The notes under the pieces were generated by a model. The model made no database searches. It was not told where the DNA came from and saw nothing but the letters and a program-made list of their open reading frames with translations. From the NCBI RefSeq assembly GCF_003633685.1, contig NZ_RBKT01000001.1, forward strand, positions 8,060,001 through 8,124,000: a stretch of DNA of 64,000 bases. Direction: 5' to 3'. A program made the translations under genes and the position numbers. This DNA is from Micromonospora pisi (GTDB taxonomy: Bacteria; Actinomycetota; Actinomycetes; Mycobacteriales; Micromonosporaceae). Below are positions 53,508 to 64,000 of the stretch, one piece after another. How positions within the stretch are numbered: position 1 is the stretch's first letter; every line of letters starts with the position of its first letter.

Positions 53508-54799
53508 GCCGTCTCCTCGCCGCTCGGCACACCGGTGGCCTCCAGTGGCACTTTCGCGTACACCCGGAAACCTCCGCCGGGACGGGGGCCGGTCCGCAGG
53601 GTCCCACCGTAGAGGGCAACCCGTTCGCGCATACCGACCAGGCCGTGCCCGGCACGGTTCGGGTCGAGCGACGGGCCGCGCCCGGTGTCGAGCACCTCCA
53701 CCACCAGCCAGTAGACACCGAAGGTGAGCCGGACCTGGGCGGTGGCCGTACCGGCGTGTTTCAGCGCGTTGGTGAGCGCCTCCTGCACGATCCGGAAAAC
53801 GGTGAGAGCGAGGCTCGGCTCCAGTGGCGCGGGTGTCCCCTCCACCCGCAGTGAGACCGGCAGACCCGCCTCGCGTACCTGGTCGACCAGCGCATCGAGT
53901 CCGGCCAGGCCGGGCTGTGGGGTCAGGTCTGCGGCCGGCTCGGCGTCGGTTCGCAACACGTCGAGCAGACGGCGCAGTTCGCGCAGGGTGGTCCGGCTGG
54001 TCTCGGCGATGCTGCCGAGCGCCTCGTCGGCGGCGACCGGGTCACGGGTCAACACCCGTCGGGCACCGGTCGCGAGCACGCTCATCACGCTGACGTGGTG
54101 GGCGACCATGTCGTGCAGTTCGCGGGCGATCCGGCGGCGTTCGTCGGCGACCGCCTGGTCGGCCATCGAGCGTTGGTTCTCCTCGGCCACCCGGGCGCGT
54201 TCCTCCAGCGCCCGGATCGTGGCCCGTCGGGCGTGCACGGTACGTCCGACGAAGAAGCAGACCAGCGCGATCAGCGCGTTGGTGAAGATCATGTACGCCC
54301 GGGTGATCCCGATCGAACCGACCGGCACGGGCAGTGTCAGCGCGGCGGCCAGGATCGGTGTCCAGAGCAGGGTGGTCAGAAGGACGGCCCGACGCAGCGG
54401 GAAGCGGGCCGCAGTGGTGTAGGTGAGCAGGACGAACGCCACGATCGCGGTGAGCGGCTCGTGCCGGTCGAGGACCGCGCCGGCGGCGGTGGTCAAGGCC
54501 AGCACCACGGCGACCTGGGGCAGGAGTCGACTCAGCGCGATCGGTAGCGCGCAGACCAGGCTCCAGGTGATCGTTATCGGCCACCCGCCGCCGGTCGGCT
54601 CGGCCGACCCGCTCGCTGCCAACAACGTCTCGGCCAGCACCACCAGGCCGGCCAGCAGCGCGTCCTGCGCGAGTACCCGACCGTCGTAGCCGGTCAGACG
54701 GGGAAGTCGCCAGCGACCGCCCGACGGCGGCAGGACGGCATCCGCGTCGGCGTGGTCCGGCGGCCGGTCGCGCGTCGCCGGGACGTCGATACGGGTCAT
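53504..54799 (-). CDS. sensor histidine kinase (NarL-partner, HisKA_3 type)
   Basis: A 431-residue membrane kinase. Four to six hydrophobic segments lie at about 45-185 (LAGLVVLAETLLAASG, ALPIALSRLLPQVAVVLALT, MIFTNALIALVCFFVG), with little outside the membrane, typical of membrane-stress sensors. The phospho-acceptor is H229 in RRRIARELHDMVAHHVSVM; the ATPase domain has VFRIVQEALTNALKHAG and RAGHGLVGMRERVALYGG. The C-terminus (GEETA) is inside the tandem repeat. I chose ATG 54799; the frame extends upstream with no ribosome site. Confidence 0.93.
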   Translation of the reverse strand: MTRIDVPATRDRPPDHADADAVLPPSGGRWRLPRLTGYDGRVLAQDALLAGLVVLAETLLAASGSAEPTGGGWPITITWSLVCALPIALSRLLPQVAVVLALTTAAGAVLDRHEPLTAIVAFVLLTYTTAARFPLRRAVLLTTLLWTPILAAALTLPVPVGSIGITRAYMIFTNALIALVCFFVGRTVHARRATIRALEERARVAEENQRSMADQAVADERRRIARELHDMVAHHVSVMSVLATGARRVLTRDPVAADEALGSIAETSRTTLRELRRLLDVLRTDAEPAADLTPQPGLAGLDALVDQVREAGLPVSLRVEGTPAPLEPSLALTVFRIVQEALTNALKHAGTATAQVRLTFGVYWLVVEVLDTGRGPSLDPNRAGHGLVGMRERVALYGGTLRTGPRPGGGFRVYAKVPLEATGVPSGEETA

Positions 54800-54876
54800 G
54801 CTGGCGACGGTAGCCGGTGTGCGGGCGAAGTCGTCCGCACCGGGGGTGGACCGTGTCTCCTCCTCCGGGAGGAGGT

Positions 54877-55788
54877 TTACTCGTCCTCCGCCGGCCCGCC
54901 GGCCCGGCTGGGCTGCTCCGGGATCACCACGGTGGTCGCCACGTCGGGGAAGGGTGGCGGCGTGCCGCCGAACGCGGGACAGAGTGCCTGGTGACTGCAC
55001 CAGTCACAGAGCCGGCTCGGCTTGGGACGGAAGTCCTGGTTCGTGGTCGCCTGCTCGATCGCCCGCCAGAGCGCGACCAGGGTGCGCTCGAACCGGGCCA
55101 GTTCGTCGGCGTCCGGAGCGTAGTCGCAGATCTCCGCGTCCTTGAGGTAGAGCAGGCGGAGCACCTTGGGGACCACCCCACGGGTGCGCCAGAGCACCAG
55201 CGCGTAGAACTTGAGCTGGAACAGCGCCCTGGCCTCGAACGCCTCCCTGGGAGCGCCGCCGGTCTTGTAGTCGACCACCCGCAGCGCCCCGTCCGGAGCC
55301 ACGTCGAGCCGGTCGATGTAACCGCGGATCAGCAACTCGTCGTCGACCACCGTGGAGATCAACGTCTCCCGCTCGGCCGGCTCGAGCCGGCGCGGATCCT
55401 CGACCGTGAAGTAGCCGTCGAGCAGCCGGCGGGCCGATCCGAGGAACTCGGTGACGTCCACCGCCGCCTCGTCGGCGAACAGTCCGGTCAGCTCCGGCTC
55501 GTCCGCGACCAGCCGGTCCCACTCCGGGCTGACCAGGTCACCGGCGGCCGTCGGCGTTCGGGCCGGGGCCGGCAGGTCGAAGAGTCGTTCGAGTACGGCG
55601 TGCACCAGGGTCCCGCGGACCTGGTCGAGACTGGGCCGCTCGGGCAACCGGTCGATGCTGCGGAACCGGTACAGCAGCGGGCAGGTCTTGAAATCCGCCG
55701 CCCGCGACGGTGAGAGGGAGGGCCCGGGGGGCCGTTCGGCCACCGGGGAGCGTCCGGTCGTCTGCTTCGTCACCATCTCCGCCGTCAT
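54877..55788 (-). CDS. RecB-family nuclease with a Cys cluster (PD-(D/E)XK)
   Basis: A 303-residue nuclease. It opens LSPSRAADFKTCPLLYRF with the first cluster Cys; HAVLERLFDLP follows. The active site is GYIDRLDVAPDGALRVVDYKTG with Asp and the D-Y-K of the PD-(D/E)XK motif, and three Cys in LCDWCSHQALCP close an expected 4Fe-4S cluster, as in AddB/Cas4-type enzymes. No helicase domain is fused. A repair role is likely. It lies beside the M50-TrmI string, as in other actinobacteria from memory. Confidence 0.9.
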   Translation of the reverse strand: MTAEMVTKQTTGRSPVAERPPGPSLSPSRAADFKTCPLLYRFRSIDRLPERPSLDQVRGTLVHAVLERLFDLPAPARTPTAAGDLVSPEWDRLVADEPELTGLFADEAAVDVTEFLGSARRLLDGYFTVEDPRRLEPAERETLISTVVDDELLIRGYIDRLDVAPDGALRVVDYKTGGAPREAFEARALFQLKFYALVLWRTRGVVPKVLRLLYLKDAEICDYAPDADELARFERTLVALWRAIEQATTNQDFRPKPSRLCDWCSHQALCPAFGGTPPPFPDVATTVVIPEQPSRAGGPAEDE

Positions 55789-55905
55789 GACCGGAAGGCT
55801 AAGGCACCGGTACGACGGTTACGCCGCCCGCCCGGCGTACGGGCGTGCGTGGCGAGCGGCTACGGGATTCGAGCCTGGCGTCGAGGGTTACGTAGCATCG
55901 ACCCG

Positions 55906-58061
<2,156 letters not shown>

Positions 58062-58083
58062 TCATCAACGTCGGGAGGTCCGT

Positions 58084-58656
58084 ATGAGCCGGCCCACCTT
58101 CGGCGGCGGGGATCTTCCCGCCGTCTTCCCGGACTGGTCGCCCTACCAGGATCTGGAGTCCGCCGCCCGCGCCTACCTACGTGATCCCGAGGTCGCGCTG
58201 GAGGCGCTGGGCGGGGTGCTGCGGGGCGCGTCCGTACTGGGATTCACCCTGGAACGCTTCGTCAACGAGGTCAACGGGGTGTGGCAGGAGGTGGCGGTCT
58301 GCGACGGCAGCCGGCTCATCCTCTGGCACGGGGAGGACATCCCGCCGGATGACGGGCCGGCCGGCTCGATGACCTCGTCGCTGCGGGTGGTGCCGGTCTC
58401 GACGGTGACCGAGGTGGGTTGCCGGCGCCGGCTCAACCGGATGCCGAGCGGCGGGGTACGCGTCGACAGCATCGACGTCTACCTGCTGCTCAGCTCGCTG
58501 GACGAGGGCCTACCCGCGGATGAGGTGGCGGGCGCGCCGCGACACGACGCGCTGCGGTTCGGCAAGACGTTCGACGACGGTGGGGCTGGGCAGATCGCCC
58601 GGCTCGAGGAGTTCGCCCGGCTGGTCGCCTCGGTCCTCGGCCGTCCCACCCTGTGA
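58084..58656 (+). CDS. conserved actinobacterial protein of unknown function
   Basis: A 190-residue soluble protein (FPDWSPYQDLESAARAYLRD near the start; TLERFVNEVNGVWQEVAVCD; then RLILWHGEDIPPD and VDSIDVYLLLSSLDEG). The pattern of a beta-sheet with a Trp-His-containing strand does not match a family I can name. It lies 22 bases after trmI and is probably in the same operon. GGGAGG precedes the ATG. Confidence 0.7.
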   Translation: MSRPTFGGGDLPAVFPDWSPYQDLESAARAYLRDPEVALEALGGVLRGASVLGFTLERFVNEVNGVWQEVAVCDGSRLILWHGEDIPPDDGPAGSMTSSLRVVPVSTVTEVGCRRRLNRMPSGGVRVDSIDVYLLLSSLDEGLPADEVAGAPRHDALRFGKTFDDGGAGQIARLEEFARLVASVLGRPTL

Positions 58657-58695
58657 GCGGGCCGGCCGGGTGCCAGGCATCCGGCCGACCGGCGG

Positions 58696-58992
58696 TCAGT
58701 CCTGCGCGTCCGGGCCGGCCACCTCGACGTCGTCCCGGCTGCGCAGCACGTGGATGCAGTCGCCCGGGCACTCCTTGGCCGCGTCGATCACGTCGAGTCG
58801 CAGGTGTGCCGGGACGTCGACCCGGCTGCCCGGGGCGAGCAGCAACTCGCCCGAGCCGTCCTTGACGTAGGCGAGGCCGTCGACGTCGAATTCGAAAACC
58901 TCCGGCGCGTACTGCACACAGAGTCCGTCACCCGTGCAGAGGTCCTGGTCCACCCAGACTCGCAGCTCATCGGTCTCGGTCTGGGTTACCAC
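58696..58992 (-). CDS. ferredoxin, 3Fe-4S or 4Fe-4S single-cluster type
   Basis: A 98-residue electron carrier. Cluster Cys are in VDQDLCTGDGLCVQYAPEVF and AAKECPGDCIHVL; the position that is Cys in 4Fe-4S relatives is occupied by Asp or Gly here, which is the pattern of the 3Fe-4S carriers that feed P450s in actinomycetes. GTG at 58992 has GGAGGGG at a good distance. It converges on the preceding gene and diverges from arc. No P450 is in the window. Confidence 0.88.
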   Translation of the reverse strand: MVTQTETDELRVWVDQDLCTGDGLCVQYAPEVFEFDVDGLAYVKDGSGELLLAPGSRVDVPAHLRLDVIDAAKECPGDCIHVLRSRDDVEVAGPDAQD

Positions 58993-59171
58993 GATGACCC
59001 CTCCATCCACTCGCTCGGCACGTTCCGACGGTACCCGAACGCCTCCCGGGCGCCCGAGCGGCGTCCCTGTGACGATCAAGGTTCGGTGACGAGGGTGTTG
59101 CATGGGACCGAATCGGCGTCATAGCGGCTAGTGTTAGGGCAGAACGTTCAAGCCCCCCGGGGAGGTGGGAC

Positions 59172-60953
59172 GTGGCACGCAGCGACGACGCGGACTCGCG
59201 CGCCGCACGGTGGGAGAAGGAGGCCCACGATCTCTCCACCCAGGTCGCGTTCCTTCAAGAGGAACTGGCCTTGGTGCGGCGCAAGCTGACCGAAAGCCCC
59301 CGACACGTCCGGCAGCTCGAGGAGCGGCTAGCGGCTACCCAGGCGCAGCTCGCTCGACTGACCGAGAACAACGACCGGCTCGTGAGCACCCTCAAAGAGG
59401 CACGGGCCCAGATCGTCACGCTCAAGGAAGAGATCGACCGGCTGGCACAACCGCCCAGCGGGTACGGGGTCTTCCTCGCGCGGCACGACGACGGCACGGT
59501 GGATGTCTTCACCGGCGGTCGCAAGCTGCGTGTGGCGGTGTCTCCGTCACTGGAGGTGGACGAGCTGCGGCGTGGTCAGGAGGTCCTGCTCAACGACGCG
59601 CTCAACATCGTGGACGCGTTCGGGTTCGAGCGGGTCGGAGAGGTCGTGATGCTCAAGGAGGTGTTGGAGAACCCCACCGGGGGTCCGGGCGACCGGGCGC
59701 TGGTGATCTCCCACGCCGACGAGGAGCGGATCGTCTTCCTCGCCGATAGCCTGATCGGCTCGTCGATCCGGGCCGGTGACTCGCTCATGATCGAGCCGCG
59801 CTCGGCGTACGCGTACGAGCGCATCCCGAAGAGTGAGGTGGAGGAGCTCGTCCTCGAGGAGGTCCCCGACGTCGACTACGGCGACATCGGTGGCCTGCAG
59901 TCCCAGATCGAGCAGATCCGGGACGCGGTCGAGTTGCCCTTCCTGCACGCCGAGCTGTTCCGGGAGCACCAGTTGCGTCCGCCGAAGGGCATCCTGCTCT
60001 ACGGTCCGCCTGGTTGCGGTAAGACCCTGATCGCCAAGGCGGTGGCGAACTCGCTGGCGAAGAAGATCGCCGAGCGGCGTGGCGAGCAGAAGCACACCAG
60101 CTACTTCCTGAACATCAAGGGTCCGGAGCTGCTCAACAAGTACGTCGGTGAGACCGAGCGGCACATCCGGTTGATCTTCCAGCGGGCCCGGGAGAAGGCG
60201 GGTGAGGGCACTCCGGTCATCGTGTTCTTCGATGAGATGGACTCGGTGTTCCGTACCCGTGGCTCGGGTGTCTCCTCGGACGTGGAGAACACCATCGTTC
60301 CGCAGTTGCTCAGCGAGATCGACGGTGTGGAGGGGCTCGAGAACGTCATCGTGATCGGCGCCTCCAACCGGGAGGACATGATCGACCCGGCGATTCTGCG
60401 ACCGGGCCGGCTCGACGTGAAGATCAAGATCGAGCGGCCCGACGCCGAGGCGGCCAGGGACATCTTCTCCAAGTACATCCTCACGGGGCTGCCGCTGCAC
60501 GCGGACGACCTCAACGAGCACGGCCAGGACGCCCAGGCCACCGTGGCGGCCATGATCGAGGCCGTGGTGCTGCGGATGTACTCGGAGTCCGAGGAGAACC
60601 GGTTCCTCGAGGTCACCTACGCCAACGGTGACAAAGAGGTGCTCTACTTCAAGGACTTCAACTCCGGCGCGATGATCCAGAATATCGTCGACCGGGGCAA
60701 GAAGATGGCGATCAAGGAGTTCCTCTCCTCCGGACGCAAGGGGCTGCGGTTGCAGCACCTGCTCGACGCCTGCGTCGACGAGTTCCGTGAGAACGAGGAC
60801 CTGCCCAACACCACCAACCCGGACGACTGGGCCCGGATCTCCGGTAAGAAGGGCGAGCGGATCGTCTACATCCGTACGCTCGTCTCCGGGGGTAAGGGCG
60901 CCGAGGCCGGCCGGTCGATCGAGACCGCGAGCAACACCGGTCAGTACCTCTGA
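59172..60953 (+). CDS. arc: proteasome-associated AAA+ ATPase ARC (Mpa)
   Basis: A 593-residue hexameric unfoldase that recognises Pup on tagged proteins and threads them into the 20S proteasome. An N-terminal coiled coil (residues about 10-95) binds Pup, two OB domains follow, then the AAA domain with Walker A GPPGCGKT (278-285), Walker [10 protein letters not shown] and the second region of homology ending in [12 protein letters not shown]. The C-terminus GQYL supplies the proteasome-docking tail with penultimate Tyr. GGGAGG precedes the GTG. It heads the Pup-proteasome string and is followed by a strong terminator, so dop has its own promoter. Confidence 0.97.
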   Translation: MARSDDADSRAARWEKEAHDLSTQVAFLQEELALVRRKLTESPRHVRQLEERLAATQAQLARLTENNDRLVSTLKEARAQIVTLKEEIDRLAQPPSGYGVFLARHDDGTVDVFTGGRKLRVAVSPSLEVDELRRGQEVLLNDALNIVDAFGFERVGEVVMLKEVLENPTGGPGDRALVISHADEERIVFLADSLIGSSIRAGDSLMIEPRSAYAYERIPKSEVEELVLEEVPDVDYGDIGGLQSQIEQIRDAVELPFLHAELFREHQLRPPKGILLYGPPGCGKTLIAKAVANSLAKKIAERRGEQKHTSYFLNIKGPELLNKYVGETERHIRLIFQRAREKAGEGTPVIVFFDEMDSVFRTRGSGVSSDVENTIVPQLLSEIDGVEGLENVIVIGASNREDMIDPAILRPGRLDVKIKIERPDAEAARDIFSKYILTGLPLHADDLNEHGQDAQATVAAMIEAVVLRMYSESEENRFLEVTYANGDKEVLYFKDFNSGAMIQNIVDRGKKMAIKEFLSSGRKGLRLQHLLDACVDEFRENEDLPNTTNPDDWARISGKKGERIVYIRTLVSGGKGAEAGRSIETASNTGQYL

Positions 60954-60967
60954 TCGACTCGTACGAC

Positions 60968-61002
60968 AACGGGGGGCGACGCGTGACGCGTCGCCCCCCG
61001 TT
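60968..61002 (+). terminator. terminator after arc
   Basis: A perfect 16-bp stem (ACGGGGGGCGACGCG and its complement plus one flanking A-T pair) around TGA, followed by TTTCTC. It begins 15 bases past the arc stop. Confidence 0.9.
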
Positions 61003-61209
61003 TCTCGCACCCGGGGTTCGCTGGCCGAGGTCGACCGGTCGATGTGGAACCGGGGCCGGTTTCGACGGTGGATGGTGATCGGCGGGGCGTACACGCCGGT
61101 GACACCGGCCAATAGGTACATTCTGCGGCCGTGTCGTCACATCGGGAGAACGGATGAGCGCTGACGCGGACTACGCTCGCCTCATGGAGAAGGAAAGTAG
61201 GGCAGCGGC

Positions 61210-62727
61210 ATGAGCGTACGGCGAATCATGGGCGCCGAGGTGGAGTACGGCATCTCGGTACCCGGACAGGCCGGGGCCAATCCGATGGTCACCTCGTCCC
61301 AGGTGGTCAACGCCTACGGTGCACGTCCCGAGTTGACCCGCGGCGGTCGTGCTCGGTGGGACTACGAGGAAGAGTCACCACTGCGTGACGCGCGCGGCTT
61401 CACCTACTCCGGTGCGGCCTACGACCCCGCCGAGGCGCTCGCCGACGAGGACCTGGGCCTGGCGAACGTGATACTGACCAACGGCGCCCGGCTCTACGTC
61501 GACCACGCCCACCCGGAGTACTCCACTCCTGAGGTGACCAACCCGCTGGACCTGGTGCGCTGGGACAAGGCGGGGGAGCGGGTGATGGCCGAGGCGGCCC
61601 GGCGGGCCGAGACCATCCCCGGCACCCACCCGATCCATCTCTACAAGAACAACACCGACAACAAGGGCGCCAGCTACGGCGCGCACGAGAACTACCTGAT
61701 GCGCCGGCAGACCCCGTTCGCGGACATCGTCACCTACCTCACCCCGTTCTTCGTGACCCGGCAGATCGTCTGCGGAGCCGGGCGGGTCGGAATCGGCCAG
61801 GACGGCACACAGCCGGGCTTCCAGATCTCCCAGCGGGCCGACTTCTTTGAGGTCGAGGTCGGTCTCGAGACGACGCTGAAGCGGCCCATCATCAACACCC
61901 GGGACGAGCCGCACGCGGACGCCGACAAGTACCGGCGGCTGCACGTGATCATCGGCGACGCGAACCTCTCCGAGATCTCGACGTACCTCAAGGTCGGTAC
62001 CACCGCGTTGATACTGACGATGATCGAGGAGAAGGCGCTCACGCCCGACCTCGGCATCGCCGACCCGGTCGCGGAATTGCGCGCGGTCAGCCACGACCCG
62101 TCGCTGTCGCACCTGCTCCGGCTCCGCGACGGTCGTCGACTCACGGCGCTCGACCTGCAGTGGGCGTACCTGGAGCGGGCCCGTGCCTTCGTCGACGACC
62201 GGTACGGCAACGACGCCGACGAGGCGACCCGCGACATACTCGACCGTTGGGAGGGCGTGCTGGACCGGCTCGGCCGCGACCCGATGCTCTGCGCCGGTGA
62301 GTTGGACTGGGTGGCGAAGCTGCGGCTGCTCGAGGGTTACCGGGAGCGGGAGAAGCTCGGCTGGGCCTCGCACAAGCTGCAACTGGTTGACCTGCAGTAC
62401 GCCGACGTACGTCCGGAGAAGGGCCTCTACCACCGCCTGGTGGCGCGCGGCTCGATGGCGACCCTGTTGCCGGACGAGCAGACCCGCCAGGCGATGGTCG
62501 AGCCGCCCGAGGACACCCGGGCCTATTTCCGTGGTCGTTGTCTCGCCCAGTACGCCTCCGAGGTGGTCGCCGCGAGCTGGGACTCGGTGATCTTCGACGT
62601 CGGTCGCGAGTCGCTGGTCCGGGTCCCGATGATGGAGCCCGAGCGGGGCACCCGTAAGCACGTGGGGGCGTTGTTCGACCGCTGTGCGAGCGCCAAGGAC
62701 CTGTTGGAGACGATCACCGGCAACTGA
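61210..62727 (+). CDS. dop: Pup deamidase/depupylase
   Basis: A 505-residue relative of glutamine synthetase and of PafA. It deamidates the terminal Gln of Pup where needed and removes Pup from tagged proteins. The ATP-grasp-like N-terminus is [20 protein letters not shown]; the loop with [16 protein letters not shown], then [20 protein letters not shown] and [20 protein letters not shown], distinguishes Dop from PafA. All catalytic acids appear present. AGGAAAGTAGGG precedes the ATG. Dop is followed by pup, as in other actinobacteria. Confidence 0.96.
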   Translation: MSVRRIMGAEVEYGISVPGQAGANPMVTSSQVVNAYGARPELTRGGRARWDYEEESPLRDARGFTYSGAAYDPAEALADEDLGLANVILTNGARLYVDHAHPEYSTPEVTNPLDLVRWDKAGERVMAEAARRAETIPGTHPIHLYKNNTDNKGASYGAHENYLMRRQTPFADIVTYLTPFFVTRQIVCGAGRVGIGQDGTQPGFQISQRADFFEVEVGLETTLKRPIINTRDEPHADADKYRRLHVIIGDANLSEISTYLKVGTTALILTMIEEKALTPDLGIADPVAELRAVSHDPSLSHLLRLRDGRRLTALDLQWAYLERARAFVDDRYGNDADEATRDILDRWEGVLDRLGRDPMLCAGELDWVAKLRLLEGYREREKLGWASHKLQLVDLQYADVRPEKGLYHRLVARGSMATLLPDEQTRQAMVEPPEDTRAYFRGRCLAQYASEVVAASWDSVIFDVGRESLVRVPMMEPERGTRKHVGALFDRCASAKDLLETITGN

Positions 62728-62888
62728 TCGCCGGCACACGTTCCCGTCGCTCTCGTCCGCACCGACCACGGTCGGCCGTACGAGAGGCGGTGAACCGGTC
62801 AGTCGGGCGGCAAAGGTCGCGGGCGACGCCCCGTTGTGTCGCCCTTCCGAGGTAAGTTTCTTGCAGGCGATCGTGGAGGAGGAACCAG

Positions 62889-63104
62889 ATGGCTACCCGT
62901 GACACCGGCGGTCAGTCCCAGTCCGGTAAGTCGCGTCGTGACGAAGAGGTCGACGACGTCACCACCGAAGCGAATCCCGAGGTCGCGGAGCGGCACGCCG
63001 AGATCACCGAGGACGTGGACGACCTGCTCGACGAGATCGACTCCGTGCTCGAGGAGAACGCGGAGGAGTTCGTTCGGGGCTATGTCCAAAAGGGCGGCGA
63101 GTAA
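62889..63104 (+). CDS. pup: prokaryotic ubiquitin-like protein Pup
   Basis: A 71-residue disordered tag. It has the conserved helical middle [18 protein letters not shown] and ends VQKGGE. Since the last residue is Glu rather than Gln, it can be ligated to Lys by PafA without deamidation, leaving Dop as depupylase. GGAGGAGG precedes the ATG. Terminal GGE is a sure mark of Pup. Confidence 0.97.
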   Translation: MATRDTGGQSQSGKSRRDEEVDDVTTEANPEVAERHAEITEDVDDLLDEIDSVLEENAEEFVRGYVQKGGE

Positions 63105-63279
63105 CCGTCGGCCCGGCTCGTCCGGGCCGATCTCGGGGCTGTCGCACCACGCCGACCACGAGATCATCGCGCCGACCGGAGTCAGACGATAGTCTGCTTC
63201 AACCGCAACGGTGGTCGTGGCCGGTTCGGCGACGGCGCGGTGTGTTGGGACAGGACGATCACGTACTGAGAGGAACCAC

Positions 63280-64000
63280 GTGGCAGCGGGTTTTGATCCA
63301 TCCGGGCGGCTACCAGATGTGTTCACCAACGCGGGGACGTCTTCCTTCACGCAGTTCCTGAGCAAGGTCGCACCCGAGTTGCTTCCTGGTCGTCGGCCGC
63401 TGCCGCCCGGGTTCGCCGCCGACCTCGCGCCACACGCGACCACCATTGTCGCGATCACCAGCGCCATGGGCGTGGTCATGGCGGGCGACCGGCGGGCCAC
63501 GATGGGGAACATGATCTCCAGCCGGGACATCCAGAAGGTCCACCCGGCGGACCGGCACTCCCTGGTCGGGATCGCCGGCACCGCCGGCATCGGGATCGAG
63601 ATGATGCGGCTGTTCCAGGTCGAGCTGGAGCACTACGAGAAGATCGAGGGCGCCGTCCTCTCCCTCGACGGCAAGGCCAACCGGCTCGCCTCGATGATCC
63701 GGGGCAACCTCGGTGCGGCGATGCAGGGCCTCGCGGTGATCCCGCTCTTCGCCGGGTTCGACCTCGCCGCCACCGACCCGGCCCGGGCCGGTCGCATCTT
63801 CAGCTTCGACGTTGCCGGTGGCCCCTACGAGGAGACCGGCTACGACGCGATCGGATCCGGATCGATTTTCGCCCGGTCCGCGCTGAAGAAGCGGTTCCGA
63901 CCCGGACTGAGCACCGACGAGGTGGTGCGGCTCGCGGTCGAGGCGCTCTACGACGCGGCTGACGACGACACCGCCACCGGTGGCCCCGACCTCACCCGCC
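63280..64000 (+). CDS. prcB: 20S proteasome beta subunit (partial, runs off the window)
   Basis: 240 codons of the catalytic beta subunit are present. A 53-residue propeptide ([20 protein letters not shown] onward) precedes the mature N-terminus, where T54 in [13 protein letters not shown] is the nucleophile. [20 protein letters not shown] with the active-site Asp and Arg and a Lys in DIQKVHP follow, with [19 protein letters not shown] at 63280 has GAGAGGA upstream. The alpha subunit and pafA should lie just beyond the window end. Confidence 0.96.
   Translation, partial: MAAGFDPSGRLPDVFTNAGTSSFTQFLSKVAPELLPGRRPLPPGFAADLAPHATTIVAITSAMGVVMAGDRRATMGNMISSRDIQKVHPADRHSLVGIAGTAGIGIEMMRLFQVELEHYEKIEGAVLSLDGKANRLASMIRGNLGAAMQGLAVIPLFAGFDLAATDPARAGRIFSFDVAGGPYEETGYDAIGSGSIFARSALKKRFRPGLSTDEVVRLAVEALYDAADDDTATGGPDLTR

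Larger units (their letters stand above)
53331..53520 (-). repeat. 77-bp tandem repeat, two full copies and a 36-bp third
   Basis: Units begin at 53331, 53408 and 53485 with no visible differences. The first overlaps the response regulator start and the last overlaps the kinase 3' end. The original kinase/regulator junction appears to have been triplicated. Confidence 0.95.

Overview
The window is high-GC actinobacterial DNA, most likely from Micromonosporaceae (Micromonospora or a close relative). The evidence is a mycothiol gene (mshC), a complete Pup-proteasome string (arc, dop, pup, prcB), an F420-type LLM oxidoreductase, many GTG starts, and a 52-bp intergenic palindrome of a kind I recall being repeated in Micromonospora genomes.

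Layout. 1-4.7 kb: a secreted purple-acid-phosphatase-like enzyme (cut by the window start), a LacI regulator, and a two-gene unit in which a small protein of four 21-residue repeats precedes a JmjC/cupin oxygenase. 4.8-9.2 kb: a four-gene leftward operon encoding a WXG100-sized helical protein, a helical partner, an FtsK/EssC-like ATPase and a coiled-coil membrane protein. 9.4-13.5 kb: a NYN-domain protein, a ClpC-like disaggregase with an unusual N-terminus, and small proteins including a DUF3140 member. 13.6-17.9 kb: a secreted chymotrypsin-like protease, a LysR regulator, a ThuA-like protein and a hemerythrin. 18.1-34.3 kb: housekeeping actinobacterial genes: M20 peptidase, DUF5703, aldo/keto reductase, LLM oxidoreductase, uppP, a histidine phosphatase, DUF3090, an SCO1664-type protein, mshC, then a GntR regulator bracketed by inverted 52-bp palindromes, a methyltransferase, PAC2 and metH.

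34.33-36.87 kb is a small decayed integrated element. A 19-bp exact direct repeat covers the last codons of metH and recurs 2,499 bp downstream. Doubled arm-like repeats lie inside both ends, and a probable integrase C-terminus sits just inside the left end. 37-44 kb is accessory: an FN3-CBM2 secreted protein, a DUF574-type methyltransferase, an orphan EF-Tu domain-2-like protein, a pseudogene, a TetR/MFS pair with a three-box operator array, and a zinc metallopeptidase lipoprotein. 45.4-54.8 kb carries two MacB/FtsX-type ABC exporters whose ATPase genes share a 659-bp block that is almost identical and has aberrant codon use. Upstream lies a two-component system whose genes are joined by 77-bp tandem repeats that keep a chain of GTGA stop/start overlaps.

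54.9-64 kb is the conserved tail: RecB-like nuclease, site-2 protease, TrmI, ferredoxin, ARC/Mpa ATPase, Dop, Pup and the proteasome beta subunit (running off the end). Together these deamidate and attach-ready Pup, recycle it, and unfold and degrade pupylated proteins. From memory of other actinomycetes, mshC-PAC2-metH-HAD-RecB-M50-TrmI-Fd-ARC-Dop-Pup-PrcB is close to a continuous string, so the 34-44 kb and 45-55 kb blocks look like insertions into it.
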